A stretch of 64,000 bases of DNA from Moniliophthora roreri (taxonomy: Eukaryota > Basidiomycota > Agaricomycetes > Agaricales > Marasmiaceae). Where the stretch lies: positions 372,001 to 436,000 of the forward strand of contig LATX02000201.1 of NCBI GenBank assembly GCA_001466705.2. Reading direction: 5' to 3'. Made by a program: the position numbers and the translations under genes. Shown here in pieces: positions 11,453 to 23,357 of this stretch. The notes under the pieces are model-generated. The model saw only the letters and a list, made by a program, of their open reading frames with translations, did not search any database and had not been told where the DNA came from. Within the stretch, counting starts at the first letter, position 1, and each line of letters begins with the position of its first letter.

Positions 11453-14018
11453 TTAATCCCGTTTCACCAGATTCACGATAATAGGCATGCCAGGCTGTCC
11501 GGTACCCTTCACCGATGGGGAAGTGATTGGGGTTAACTCCCAGAAGATGTCCTTTCCAGCATCCGAGAATTCGAAGGTCTTAACGAGAAGTGCAAGGACC
11601 ACCTCTGTAGCAACGCATCAGAAGCCCTGTGATCGAGTCAAAAGCAAAGCCACGTACTCATCTCTAGCTGGGAGAACTTGAATCCACTGCAAAGGTACAG
11701 ACGTTAGCGCCAAACTGACACCTGCCGTCATACGAAGAACACGCAGAGACTTACATGCATGATCGCTGACCAGCGCTGAAGGTCATCCTATCATTCAACC
11801 CAAAGTAAGCAAGGCAAACCCATAAAGTAAAAAATCACTCTTACAGATGGGAATAAACTCCTGGCATGTTCGCATCCATCACACTCTTTGGTAGAGGCTG
11901 CAACCATCTTTCAGGCTTCCATTCAGCACCATCTGGACCCCAAACATCGGGGTTCCGATTTCCATTGGTAACAGAACAATGGATCTCTGTGTTCTTGGGC
12001 ACAGCGATTTCATTGATGGGGAATCCATCGACACCTATGACAGGAGTCGAGAGTGGGAGCACGACATCATGTTTGGCCACTCGTATGATCCTGCTGAACG
12101 GCGGATACCTTCATACGAGGCGCTAAGTGAAAGGTCCGAGCGAAAGGGTCCTTTGGCTTACATTCGCAATGTCTCTCTCGAGATTGCATCCAGGTATGGC
12201 AAGGAGACCAGTTTTTCATAGGATGCATCGCCATCTTGGAATGCTTCGTCTATCTCCTCACGTAATTTGCGTTGAATATCGGGATGAGTAGCCAGCAAAT
12301 GCAGCGTCTGGGATATACCAGTCTAAAGTGTAGAGTGAGAACGCAGGCTGACATGTCCAGAAACGGTGAGCCTACCGAAGTTGTATCCGTGGCTGCGTTA
12401 ATAAGAGTTCTGCATTTCAGTTTAGTGAGCGAGCCCTAGCCTTGAATAGCGCACTCACGTCATCTATGAAACGTTTAAGTCATAGTATATCATGTTCCGG
12501 ATCAAACTAACTGACCTGTGCAATCAGTTCCTCTTCTGTGAGACGGTCCTCGTTCGTAGCCTTCATGTTCTCCTTCACTAAGAAGACGATCAAGTAAGTA
12601 CTCTGGAAACCGGAGGTATTATAACGTACGCAAAAGACTCAAAACATCGCGTCCGCGGCCGACATACTGTTTGGCCTCATCTCCCATTTCCAAAACCTTT
12701 TTCCTCGCTCGAAATATGTCAGTTGACATCCTCCACAAGTCGTCTGCATAGTTCTTCGCTTCTTGGAGATCCTTCCACCACGGGAATAAGCTGCAAACAA
12801 AACGCCGGAATCCGGGCGTGCCGAAGCGGGATGCCCAGGGGAAAACCAAGAAGCTGACCCCAGCAAGGCGTCCGAGAATAGGACTGGAGAAGGAGGTGAG
12901 GACGTTGTCGAACCGATGAGAATACACATACGTTAAAGCCTTGATTGCATGTGCAAATGGATCCTTGCGAGTGTTTTCCTCCAAATCGTCGAAAGAGTAA
13001 CCAAGGCCGGCTTGCCCGATGAGTTCCAGAGCAGTACGGCTCATCCAGGACGACATGTCAACCTATCACGATGCATCAGCGGCAATGAAATGATTCTGTC
13101 GATGCAGGGATGTACCTCTTTGGGACCATCCTTCACCTGCTTGATAAGACTATTTTGAACCTACAACCAGTCAGCACTCGCTGTGTCAGACGCTTTGGTT
13201 TGCGGTACCTTGTGAGCCACTTCGTAGAATATGGGAACTATATCAGAAATCCTAGTCATTATGGGTGGTACCAACGCTAATGAAATACTTACCCTGCTCT
13301 TTCATATGGGCAACGGAAAATGCTGGACTGAGGATCTTTCGCTGCTTACGGTGATGGTCACCTAAGGCAGTCGCGAGGATGCCAGGTCCGAAGACCACAT
13401 GGATAAGGCTGTCCGTCAAATAGGTTACGATGGCACGATGGTAAACAAACATTAAGGGATTACCGAAGAATAGCATCAGGTTCCTCGTAGCTCATACAAT
13501 CCTGGAAGGAGAGGTTATAAACATGCGTGGTCAGCGGTGGAATGGGAAGGACCTTACTTTGACAAAGATATAATGCATTGCCTTGGGGTCAAAGGTGTAT
13601 AGTTGTCTCATCTGCAAGAAGCGCGCTACCATTAAAGCTGAGAGAAACCCAGAATTCAATGGGCAACTTACACCGAACAGAGACTGCATCGAAAACGTGG
13701 AACCATCTGGATGGCCTCGTTAGTTGCCAGACACCATAAAGAACAATGCACGCACATTTCGCAGCTAACTCAGCTTGGACTGCTGGTTGTCGACCCTTTT
13801 TGCCGTATAATTCTGAGAAGTGACCTATAGCGTTCAATGAATTGAGCTATGATTCGCCTTGAATAAGAGCAATGCATACCATACAGCCACGACGTGCTTT
13901 TGGGGCCAGGCACGTTATGTAGGGAGTTCCTCGTTATCTTCTTGAGGATGTAATAGAGCGGTGCACATGCTAGTGTCAAAAGCACCAAGCCTTTGGTCTG
14001 AGTGAGAACCAGGTTCAT
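11453..14018 (-). CDS. Cytochrome P450 monooxygenase A, probably intact
   Basis: Membrane-bound haem monooxygenase with about a dozen short introns. Start at 14018: MNLVLTQTKGLVLLTLACAP is an N-terminal membrane anchor, followed by LHNVPGPKSTSWLYG, the proline-rich hinge. Further exons read GHFSELYGKKGRQPAV, LYTFDPKAMHYIFVK, FGPGILATALGDHHRKQRKI with LSPAF (helix C WxxxR region), MSSWMSRTALELIGQAGLGY, DVVLPLSTPVIGVDGFPINE and NRNPDVWGPDGAEWKPERWL. The haem loop is rebuilt across two introns as FSAGQRSCIGFKFSQLEM, which satisfies FxxGxRxCxG. It ends VKGTGQPGMPIIVNLVKRD with TAA at 11453-11455. I did not check the frame of each intron to the base, and I skipped the middle (ExxR) exons at 12.2-12.6 kb. 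The substrate cannot be deduced. Confidence 0.85.
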
Positions 14019-14820
14019 TGGCGGTGGCTTGTGCTGAATTCCCCAGACTCTTTATACCATGAATCCAGGGGTGGACAGTAAGCAGGAATTCGTGTGCACA
14101 TTTATTACAAGATCCACTATTATGCCGCCGTTCTTGCGTCGCTCAAGCGAAAAGCAGAGAGAATAGAGTGAAGAATTCAATTGATGTCATTTTATGGAAT
14201 AATGAATTGGCACGACTCTGTCGGGTGAACAGGCGTATCTTGGCCCGTCGGCAGTAGTGTCGATTCAATGGTTCGTGAGCACATTTGAGGGCCTTCGGGA
14301 CATCGTATAGCCATGGTATGGCGTAAAAACAGTGTTTGAAGGGAACCTTGAGCTTGAGAACTAGAGGCAAGAGCAGGAAAACGCACCATGTCATCCCAGC
14401 GTCTCTTCCGGAAATCACCTCCTCCATCCGAACCAGTAGTAACGAGCCAACAACGAGCGCTCCCCATTCTTTGGACCTAGTCCTGTCATACTCGGTGACT
14501 CATCATAGACAGTATTCTGAATATGGATATCTGTTATTGAAAGTGAGCCGCCTGAAATGGACCCATTCTGACCGACTCACCTCGAAAAAAAAAGTTATAG
14601 GATACTTTCAAGACAAGGTATGTCCCAGCATTCGAAGAAAAGACAGCTGTGCGTGGTCATCCTGAGCTGTAGCCATGCAGGATTTAATCGGTATTACTGC
14701 ATCAATTGCAACTGCAATGTGCTCATCGCGGAGCACGATGAAGACGCGGCTGATTTTTTCCCCACGATCGCACTCTTCGTCAACAACCCCCTCCCGCCTC
14801 CAACCCTTCTGAATTCGTTC
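14019..14820. other. Divergent intergenic region between P450 A and the MYND gene
   Basis: It lies between two divergently transcribed intact genes and should contain both promoters. The overlapping short frames at 14143-14467 show no family features. Confidence 0.5.
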
Positions 14821-16109
14821 ATGCAGAGCATACCAGTGAACGGAAAATATCAATGCAGCAATTGCTTGAAAATATTTCATTCTACCAAAGACCTACAGAA
14901 ATGCAGTCGATGCAAGTGAGTATTCCATTTTGTTCTCTTCCGACTTACCTGTTGACGACCATCTACCAGATTAGTTCGTTATTGCTCAAAGAGTTGCCAA
15001 AGAAGCGCTTGGGCAATGCATAAGCAGGGTTGTCGCTCCCAAGATGACCCTGTCATGCCATCGGATCGTGATAAGCGCAATGCCATCCTGTCGAAGTGGG
15101 TTCTGTCACAGTGGCGACTAATATCGTTATGTGCTCACTAGCCAAATATTGCTACTTAGATGGACTAATGCATGGAAGTTCTGTTTATGGCATTGGTTTG
15201 GACGGCTGCTCTTCCTCTTATATACGCGTTTGACACGCTTTCTTTGTCGGAACAGGGCAATGGTTGCAATGGCTTTAGAAGGTCGTCCAAGGGACTGGCT
15301 GCAGAAAAATTGGTGCGCTATTCATTCCACCGCTTCCTTCAAACGAGCCTGAAAAAAATTGTCTCAGTCTTTTCATCGAATTGGAAGAACGCCCGGGAGA
15401 TTCTCATCCGACCGAAAAACGCTTCTACGTGAGTCATTTTTGGTCATATTTTGCCATTTCAACGCCAGGTTATTGACTGTACATATCTAGCTACTCGGCG
15501 GCGATGTTGCCTCTCGTCAGTGGATTATCGATCGCCTCAAAGAAGATGGAGATAACCAGGAACAAATCGATGACTACAAGAACGATGTTCGTGCTGAGAA
15601 TGTCCTTCAAATTGTAATCAAAGCACCGCACGGTCTGCTTCGGATACTTTGGTTTGGTATTGCAGATTGGGAGAAAACGCGCAAGGGAAAGAAGTATGCG
15701 AAGCATATGTTGGATATCATAGACAGGTATTGGTTAGATGATTTGGCTGATGCTCTGGACAAAGGCGATAGTACGTCCCTTTCACTTACCCTGTACAGCA
15801 CAAACTAAAACGGCCTGAACGATCGTAGCAACAGCCTATGAGAATCTGATGAAACGAATGGTTATCCGTCAAATAGAAGAAGAACAGGCAGGAATGCACC
15901 CAGTTTACATCGATTCGGAGCAGGCCGATGAACTCGTTCGGGAAATGGAGGAGCCTCACCCCAAACCAGATGTGAACCCTGAGCGTCGTGCTAAAGAAGC
16001 CCAGAGACGTAAGGCCAAGAAGCAGAGGCAAAAAGAACGACGCAAGGCTGAAGGTGCCGCTGCTACCTCTCCAAACACCGATGAAACTGTTCTGGAAGAG
16101 GTCGATTAG
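14821..16109 (+). CDS. MYND-type zinc-finger protein, intact
   Basis: Six exons (14821-14915, 14970-15095, 15160-15312, 15368-15428, 15491-15770, 15829-16109) join in frame to 331 residues. The N-terminal MYND finger is YQCSNCLKIF, then LQKCSRCK, VRYCSKSCQRSAWAMHKQGC. The central part (RDWLQKN, LFIELEERPGDSHPTEKRF, GLLRILWFGIADWEKTRKGK) is shared with the two broken minus-strand copies and has no named domain known to me. The C-terminus is a strongly basic and charged helix (RRAKEAQRRKAKKQRQKERR) ending ETVLEEVD. MYND fingers bind proline-rich partners and often act in transcriptional repression; the function of this fungal subfamily is not established. It is probably the surviving member of the local family. 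Confidence 0.85.
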
Positions 16110-16354
16110 TCTCTCGTGTCTTATAATCTTGATTGAAACTTGTCCTGTGTTCCTCATTTCCCTTCACTCCTTGCGTTCAATTCATGTATAGTTAGTTTAC
16201 TTATTTCGATGCCACAACATATACTTGTACCATATTGTAAGAAGTTTTACAAACAATTTATCCATAGCTCCTAAAAGACTAAACTATAACTTCGCCGTTA
16301 CCCTGGTCGATGAGAAATTGCGAGTTCGTTATACGTATTTTCAGAAGCATTGCT

Positions 16355-18591
16355 CTACAGAGTCCGGCGCTCAGTGCTCCAATCCTTCACTTTCAACGGT
16401 AGATGCGGCGCACCGGCTTCCGAAACGGGCTACATCGTGGCAGCCATACACGGTCGAATCATAACACCTTCTACCGTTTTAAAGGAGAACCTCGCCAGGA
16501 GATCTGCCAGCATGGCCTGCATTTCCATGATTGCAAAACGCCAACTACACGAAGTTCAGAAATGTTGAACGGCCTTACGCTAAGAATGCACTTACCCTAG
16601 ACATGCTTGAGGTCCACCGATAAACGGAGCCCTTGATGCTAAAGTTCAGCCGAGCCCAACTAACAAAAGAGGCGATCAACTCACAGGTTCGCAAATGGCC
16701 CAAACGAGGTCCCAGTCATGACACGCTTTGAACGATCATCAATCCAACGATAGGGATCGAATATCTCGACATCGTCTCCCCAGATATCAAGCCTCCTGTG
16801 TCGAGTGTTATCTGCGCGTTCCGACAGAGTACAAACTCCTGTTTACCTGTTATACGAAGCCAAACCGCAATAGACTAGCTGGCCTTTCTTGATTGGTAAT
16901 GCGGTCAACGTTCGACCGTCGAGAGTCTTGATAGGCTCTAAAAGTGGCAGAACGGTATCCTGGGCAGCCAAACGTTCGTTGTGGGATATGATTGGATGGT
17001 AGCAGATGATTTCCTAGAGATAGTGAGCACAAGTATTGGGCCGAGAAGACCTAGTCTTGCCTCGATGTGCGCATTGGGGTGCACTAGTTTATCGAGGTTA
17101 ATATAGGCGATACTGCCCTGAGGATCCAAACTTCCATGTGAATCATGTCTTGCCAGTCCGGGTTTCTGACGAGCTGGAGTAAAGCAAAGGCAAGAGTGTT
17201 TCCCTGACGAGTAGGAACCAAGTCAATGCCTACCCGCACGGCTCAATTTGTGTACTAGACCCCACCGTTGTATGCTGGCCCACCAGTAGAAAAGATGTAA
17301 CCTGACTCAACTCCGTCGGCTCGGAGCCTCGCATCCTTCCGCCTCTTGTTCTCTTGGACTGCATGTCAAGTCAGTAACGAAGACACCTGACAGGTTGAGA
17401 AGCAACTCACTAAAAGCACTGAGCAAGTCTACCTCCCTATCTAGTCCTAAACAAAGATTTTCCGGCTCTTGCTTGTGTAGCTTACTCGACCAGTCTGACA
17501 TTATCCGCTGGTACCTCCTCAGACAGCCGAATGTGGTAGTCGGCAGATGGACAGTGCTACGAAGGATTGGGCCAGGGATGAATTGAGTGAGGCTGTCACC
17601 GAGATCTGCCTCGGTTTTGCTTAGACTTGCGAAACTATGGATAAACAGAGTTTGAGTCAGACCACGACACGGGTTGCAAGAGCGTTCACGTACATGATAT
17701 TTTGATGTATCCTCGGCACTTAGTCGCCACTATTCGCTTCGACAGTGTTGAAGTGATAGCCCATTATAGCTATACGGAGAAATAGTGAACGACATGGACC
17801 CGCAGGCGCCGCCTGTGCCCTCACCTTCGCCAACGACGTCAGAGCTCGCATGTTGGATGAGGTGGTAGACATTAACGACGCGACCTTGTGAGCCGGTATA
17901 GCCGATTCTCTCGTCTAATTTGTCTGCAAACTGGGTAACGTGAATGGTAGAACTGTAAAGAGCAAGCTGATACTTACCTTAGCTCACTCTGCAGCCGGCT
18001 CTGTGAAAAGGCAGCATTTGCCACGCTTCTTATCCGACAGCGGCATCATCTGCACGATGGCTGTAATTCAGCGATTGGAGAGCACTTTTTTGGATACTGT
18101 AACGTACGGAAGATGCGAAATATAGTGTACTCTCCCATCAAATCCCACACAATATGTCGATGAAAGTACGCATGGACGAATGTCTAATTGTTGTTGAAGA
18201 TGTACTTGAGTGTCGCCGGGTCCGATGTAAACAGCTTGTCTTCCTGTAATAGTGGAGGTTACCAATCTGCTGACGGTGGACGGGATCCCATACACACCCA
18301 CAATTAGCCTTTCAACTTGTACGTCTTGTTAAAAGCCTTATTCCTTTCGGACTTGTGATCTCATTAGTTTTTCATTGACACTAGCTCGGGTATGTTGCCT
18401 GTTGCATCATACGTCAGCATCTTGAAATCTCCATTATTGTATTTCCACTTACCATATTGCCAAGATAGAGGCTTTGGCCAAGGTATATTGCGCAGAGGCG
18501 GGTTGAGAGACCTGTACAGGATGACAACCAGTACGTAGGTAAGGTACGAGGTGACCCGTAGGGCGGCAACGCCTATTACCAGTGGATGCAT
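16355..18591 (-). pseudogene. Cytochrome P450 B pseudogene
   Basis: From 18591: MHPLVIGVAALRVTSYL (anchor) and PLRNIPWPKPLSWQYG (hinge). Next come EDKLFTSDPATLKYIFNNN, a stop, then TFVHAYFHRHIVWDLMGEY; IRSVANAAFSQSRLQSEL; SDWSSKLHKQEPENLCLGLD; YINLDKLVHPNAHIEA; DTVLPLLEPIKTLDGRTLTA; IKKGQLVYCGLASYNR; DPYRWIDDRSKRVMTGTSF; and FIGGPQACLG (haem loop). The tail is MEMQAMLADLLARFSF to CMAATM, a stop, then PVSEAGAPHLPLKVKDW. P450 C shows His and Gln where the two stops lie, so both are nonsense mutations. The conserved haem-loop Arg is Gln. The gene is the same subfamily as P450 C and is dead. Confidence 0.85.
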
Positions 18592-20110
18592 TGTGACTGT
18601 AACTGGAGAGATGGAGGGTTGTGGCTTTACGTAGTAAATCTTCTGGATAACGCACGTTATCATGGTCGAGTTACGCGGGAAGTCATCTACGCGGAGCTTC
18701 CGAGCGCTATTGAAAGAAATCAACTTAAGGTCCTGCCTGAGCGCTGATAACCGACTTACAGATTAAGCCACGTGCAATTCAAAGCGGGACAGCGGGTGAC
18801 ACCCCTCTGCCGCCACCATAGTAAAAGCAACCCATGCATCCTTGAACTTTGACTTGATGCAAAGGTTTCGAACTAAGTGCGATGTTGACAATGAAGATAA
18901 GAGTTGCTCACCGATACTCTGCAACTGGTTAAATATCTCTCCTCGCCCTGAACAGATCCGCACTTGTACGCCCGTTCCGACCAAACTCGCGGTTCCGGTT
19001 CTGGTGTTGCATCCAGTAGGGATAAGCGTAGTCGGACACATTTCGTTGATGGCGGATGGGGTGTACAGTGCAAGGCGTCCCCAGTGACAGGCCGTCGGTG
19101 TACAGCTTTGCCAAGAGCTCTATTCATTCGCCAATCTGTTAGTAAACCAAATCAGTATTGCTATATAGTATTTCCTTCGTCCAAAACGATCAAAAATAGC
19201 GAGGGAGAAATTCAGCTAGCCACGTACATTCAGCCTCCTATTGCGAGATCACCCTTCCTACTTAACCTATAGCTATTCATTCCAATCATTTCAAGCACCT
19301 TTGAAAAGTATAAGGCCTTCGTCGTGATGGTGGTAAGGGAAAAAGGCCATGACGTTGTGAATAAGCGCCCAAAATACAACTTTTCCTCCTTCCATCATGA
19401 TGACCCCCGATTTTGATGCGCACCTCCAACGTTGTTCAGCCATCGTATTTTATCGACTAGATCAAATTCTCTCTCTCTCTAAGTCTTGACACCATCTCTT
19501 AGCGTAGACGACCTCCAGCGTAATGGAACAAAGAGCTGACGAAGAGATAATCGTAATTGTGGGTGCACTTGAAAGGCAAAGGTGTGTAAAGTACTTATTT
19601 TCCCTCCTAGACGGGCTCGCGGAATTGTCTATAAACAGTCTGCTTGACGTTTTGGGGCTCACCGAGCTACTTGTGAAGGGACTATTACTAGTGCTAGCTG
19701 TGACGAGTACAGCAGGCAGAGTCCACGAATTCGGAACACCAGAATGTAATACCCAACTCAACTAGAACGGCTACGTCTATACTCTCCATTGACATCTTTG
19801 TCAAGATCCGTGAGATTGCTATTGCACGTCTGTCACCGCAAGGAAAAGTCACTGACATTTTCAGCTAGGCTCACATAATTTCGCTATCCCCGACGTACCG
19901 CAAGATATCAATACCGTTACCGCTGCACAAGTGCAAACACACGGGGAATAGTGCCCACTGCCGAGGATGAGTTCGGATGAACCATTCTTTCCGAACCAGA
20001 TCCCGTAAACAATCACTTGGTGCGGCACCCCAAGATGAAGACCCGGGGCAAGCGAAACGTCGACTGTTGTTCGTGCCCGAGGTTGGCCGGCCGGCTACGT
20101 GTTGGATACG
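18592..20110. repeat. Duplicated 1.7 kb segment of unknown content, copy 1
   Basis: Together with the first part of P450 B (from about 18360), this matches 23110-24870 in the same orientation. On the plus strand 19523-19762 reads an 80-codon frame starting MEQRADEEIIVIVGALERQR and ending GRVHEFGTPECNTQLN. The last part matches exon 3 of the FMN split-barrel genes (VYEFGTPEYN) at DNA level, so a piece of that family is embedded here. The rest is not recognised. Confidence 0.7.
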
Positions 20111-20112
20111 GG

Positions 20113-20988
20113 ATGAACTTTTCTGGGTTGCCACAGCGCCTCTCAGTGACAACGTTTCCGGTAAAGGAGTTGAGGGAACTTTTCACGTCGTTGATAACCG
20201 AAAGGTATTGTATGAGGATTTGACTGGGAGTGGTGAGCAACATAGCTTTATATCTCTTTTCCGTAGCTCAACGTAGGCTAAAATGGAACCATGGGCGCTA
20301 TGAAGGCTGTGAGACCATCTCACATATCCGAGAAAACGGGAGAATTACTGTTTACTTTAACGCGTTTGAGGGTCCTCCAAGGATAGCGAGGCTTTTTGGG
20401 AAGGGTGCGTCAATTCGTATCTGAATGCCTCATACCTTGCTGAGCTGATTCTTTCGATGTAGGGACTGTCTATGAATTTGAAACGCCTGAATATAACGAT
20501 CTTATCCCGCCGGAGAAGCGAAAACCAGGTTCTCGGTCTGTTATCATGGTAGATGTACACAAGGTTGCTAAGGTATGCCTATCTGCATCGTTCATTAAAC
20601 ATATCTGACATTAGCAAACAGTCGTGCGGCTACGCAATTCCCTTTTTTGAATCCAAATCACATCGGAATAAACTGATCCAATGGGTTACTCCGAAGGAGA
20701 AGGGTCTCAAGGCCTACTGGGCACAGAATAACTCAACGAGTCTCGATGGCCTACCTGGGATGAACCTCTTGCTGCAAACTACGGATACTCAGCTCGTCGG
20801 ACCGGTTGCTCAAAGGATGCGGGGTCGAGCTGGACAGTTACGAGAAGCGCCAACACGAAGATGCTACGGGGAAACTGGGCTCCTTAAGGGTGGTAGTTCC
20901 GGATACGAAGATGGCAGTTGGATTTGTGTTAGGAGCGTTGGGTGTCGTGACGTGTTACCGGGTAGCGGCTGTTGTCGATGGACTGTAG
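20113..20988 (+). pseudogene. FMN split-barrel protein, copy 2, truncated and frameshifted
   Basis: This is a copy of 8395-9304. The first 20-odd codons (the MxQFFxEIPPFLIDW part) are absent, and homology starts at ELFWVATAPLSD. Exons FHVVDNRKVLYEDLTGSG, CETISHIRENGRITVYFNAF and VIMVDVHKVAKSCGYAIPFF follow with the same intron positions. In the last exon a 5-bp deletion after VAQRMRG (about 20822) shifts the frame; the original frame resumes only in another phase (MAVGFVLGALGVVTCYRVAA near 20910). Loss of the start and the frameshift make it a pseudogene. Confidence 0.85.
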
Positions 20989-21346
20989 TTCTGTGCAGCA
21001 CTATCAGGTGTTATATCTTTTATATAGGTAAATTGCTTTTGTTCATCGACAACCCTCCACTCAATTTCGAAACTAAGAAGCTTTGACAACTGCGGAATGA
21101 ATAAAAATGAATCCTTTACTCCATCCACTACAGTAAAGCAACGTCCTGGTGCGAGTGATTATCAAGAACCCAAGAATAAATAGGTATCTTTCAATCCCAT
21201 TCGAGTCCGTAATGGTCTTACATGGTAGCCAGAGCCTTGATCCGCTCGAGATGCTGCTTCCATCCTCGTTTGCATTGGGGAAAGCAGATTCAGCACTTCG
21301 ACATTTTTACTTCTGTCTCTGCTTCTTAGGTTTCTGCGTTAATGCT

Positions 21347-22559
21347 TCATTGGCCTGTCAGGGTGATAGTGGAAGAGGGAGATATGGTTTCTTCGACGTT
21401 TTTGGACCTCTCCTCGGTTCGCCGTGCAAGTTGGCGTCCCTTGCTTTCCTTGAGCCATTCATCCTCCTCCTTCAAATCAGTACAGATCTCCCGCGACTTG
21501 AAGAAATTCTCTATAGCTATTCGCATGGACATCCTCTCCGGAAACTTGGTCGAGGCCACGACTTTTGTGATATCAGTGGGTTTCTAGCAGGTTCCTCCAT
21601 ATATCCCAACTTACCGTCACCTTCTTCCATCACATCTTTCAAATCAGATACCCAGTACCTCTTAATCACATCCGCCAAATGCTCGTTATCTCCAGCTCTT
21701 CGAGTTTCCCAATCCCGAACACTGAACCAGAGAATCCGCACGAGTTGGCACGGCGCCATGACGACAATTTGGATAGCAAATGGTTCTCGAGTATCATTCG
21801 TGAAATCTTGGATAAAAATTGGATCCGTATCTTGTTCCTCGAGGTACTCGACTATCTTTTCTCGGGGGACGACAGCGCCTGCACGGAGCTGTGCCCCATG
21901 AGTGCAGAGCCCATAATGACGATCTGAAGCACTCGCACCAAAAAACGTTGTTCGATAGCAGAAGTTGGTTCCGGCCGATCTTCGAGCTCGATGAGGAGGC
22001 TTATCATGATGAGAAACTTGAGGTCAGAAACGGCAAAAATCGGGATATGGATGTTAGCACACCAATTCTTTTGCAGCCAGTTTATTGGTTTACCCTCTAC
22101 ACCCATTGCCCATGTTGCCCTACTCAAAGCGCGTCAAACAGGTCTCTCACCATTTAAAGACAGTTTACAGACCAAGCTTCGAGGCAAGGTCTCCATGCGT
22201 CAATCCATCTGAATGAGGACTGGTTAGAATTGACTGAAAAAGGAAAACGGGAAAAAATCCCCGGGTTACTTTGAAAGCGTCGTGTCGGCCTTCTCCTCGT
22301 GTCCTCCTTTTTCCTCTGGTATATCCCGTGGATTAGCATTACAGCCTCGTTTATGTATTCTCCAAGCTGCTATCTGGCATTGCTTCGAACAGTATTGAAC
22401 CGATCTACGAATTGAAGTTATATCAGTATTTGCGTGACTGTGAGGACAATTGAAGCCAACTTACTGACACCGACCGCATTTCTGAAGGTTTTTTGGAGAA
22501 GGAAATTCCTGATTACAGTAATCGCAGGCATACTTTGCGTTGACGCGGTCGTTCACCAT
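21347..22559 (-). pseudogene. MYND zinc-finger protein, copy 2, frameshifted
   Basis: From the ATG at 22559: MVNDRVNAKYACDYCNQEF and the rest of the MYND finger, then the same exon series as at 9669-10917, including the shared exon-3 frameshift and TGA. The C-terminal part (RIAIENFFKSREICTDLKEE) has diverged from copy 1 and ends sooner. It is convergent with FMN split-barrel copy 2, as in the parent block. Confidence 0.7.
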
Positions 22560-22837
22560 GGTTGCATGCAATTCGATTTTCGTGGGAAGATTTCAATCCA
22601 GCTCGTGTACCTTTGCCATCGCTGATTCGTATCGTGGACGCCCGACTAATGGACTATCCGAATATCATGTATCATGGGTGCGAAATCAGTAAAGCGATCG
22701 CAAAATTGTCCTCATGTTATCTCGGAGATCGGAATGTTGTGGTCCGATAAAATTAATAAAAACAACTTCGAGACCGTATTGAATGGAATATGATGACTCT
22801 TACACTTATTCGAGCTGCTGTCTTTGGAGGATTGACA

Positions 22838-23357
22838 GTTGTCTCATCTGCAAGAAGCGCGCTATCATTAGAGCCGAGAGATACCTAGAATTCGACGAAT
22901 AACTTACACCGAACATAAACTGCATCGAAAATGTCTCGGAGCCATCTGGATGGCCTCGTTAGTTGTCAGACGCCATAAAGAACCATGCATGCACATTTCA
23001 CAGCTAACTCAGCTTGGACTGCTAGTTGGCGACCTTTTCGTCGTATAATTCTAGGAAGTGACCTATAGCGTTCAATAAATTAAGCTATAATCCGCCTTGA
23101 ATGAGAGTAATCCATACCATACAGCCAAGTTTTTCGTCAACAACAGCTCGGGTTGTGTTGCCTGTTGCATCGTGCGTCAGCATCTTAAAATCTTCGTTAT
23201 TGCACTTCCACTTACCATAAAGCCAAGATGGGGGGTTTGGTCCGGGTATATTGCGCAGAGGCGGGTTCAAGAGAGGCCTGTACAGTATGGCAACCGGTAC
23301 GTAGGCAGGGTACGAGGCGACCCCGCAGGCGGCAACGCCTACTACCAGTAGATACAT
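22838..23357 (-). pseudogene. Chimeric P450 fragment (A-type exons joined to B-type N-terminus)
   Basis: 22838-23110 matches 13590-13870 of P450 A (intron plus exon segments near the start of that gene). From about 23115 to 23357 the sequence instead matches the N-terminus of P450 B: MYLLVVGVAACGVASYPAYV, then PLRNIPGPNPPSWLYGK. The junction lies near 23110-23120, where the text changes from CATACAGCCA to the B-like TTTTTCGTCAACAACAGC. No haem-binding part is present, so this is a recombination product and not a gene. Confidence 0.8.

Larger units (their letters stand above)
20113..22800. repeat. Segmental duplication, copy 2 (FMN split-barrel + MYND block)
   Basis: Partner of 8390-11120 in direct orientation, about 11.7 kb away. 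At its left edge it joins the 1.7 kb unknown segment in the middle of the first FMN split-barrel exon. At its right edge (about 22838) it joins a P450 A fragment. Both edges are therefore breakpoints and not natural gene borders. Confidence 0.85.

Noticed and set aside
14143..14467. Minus-strand frames between P450 A and the MYND gene
   Set aside because: Short, overlapping in two phases, and without motifs; more likely a shared promoter region.
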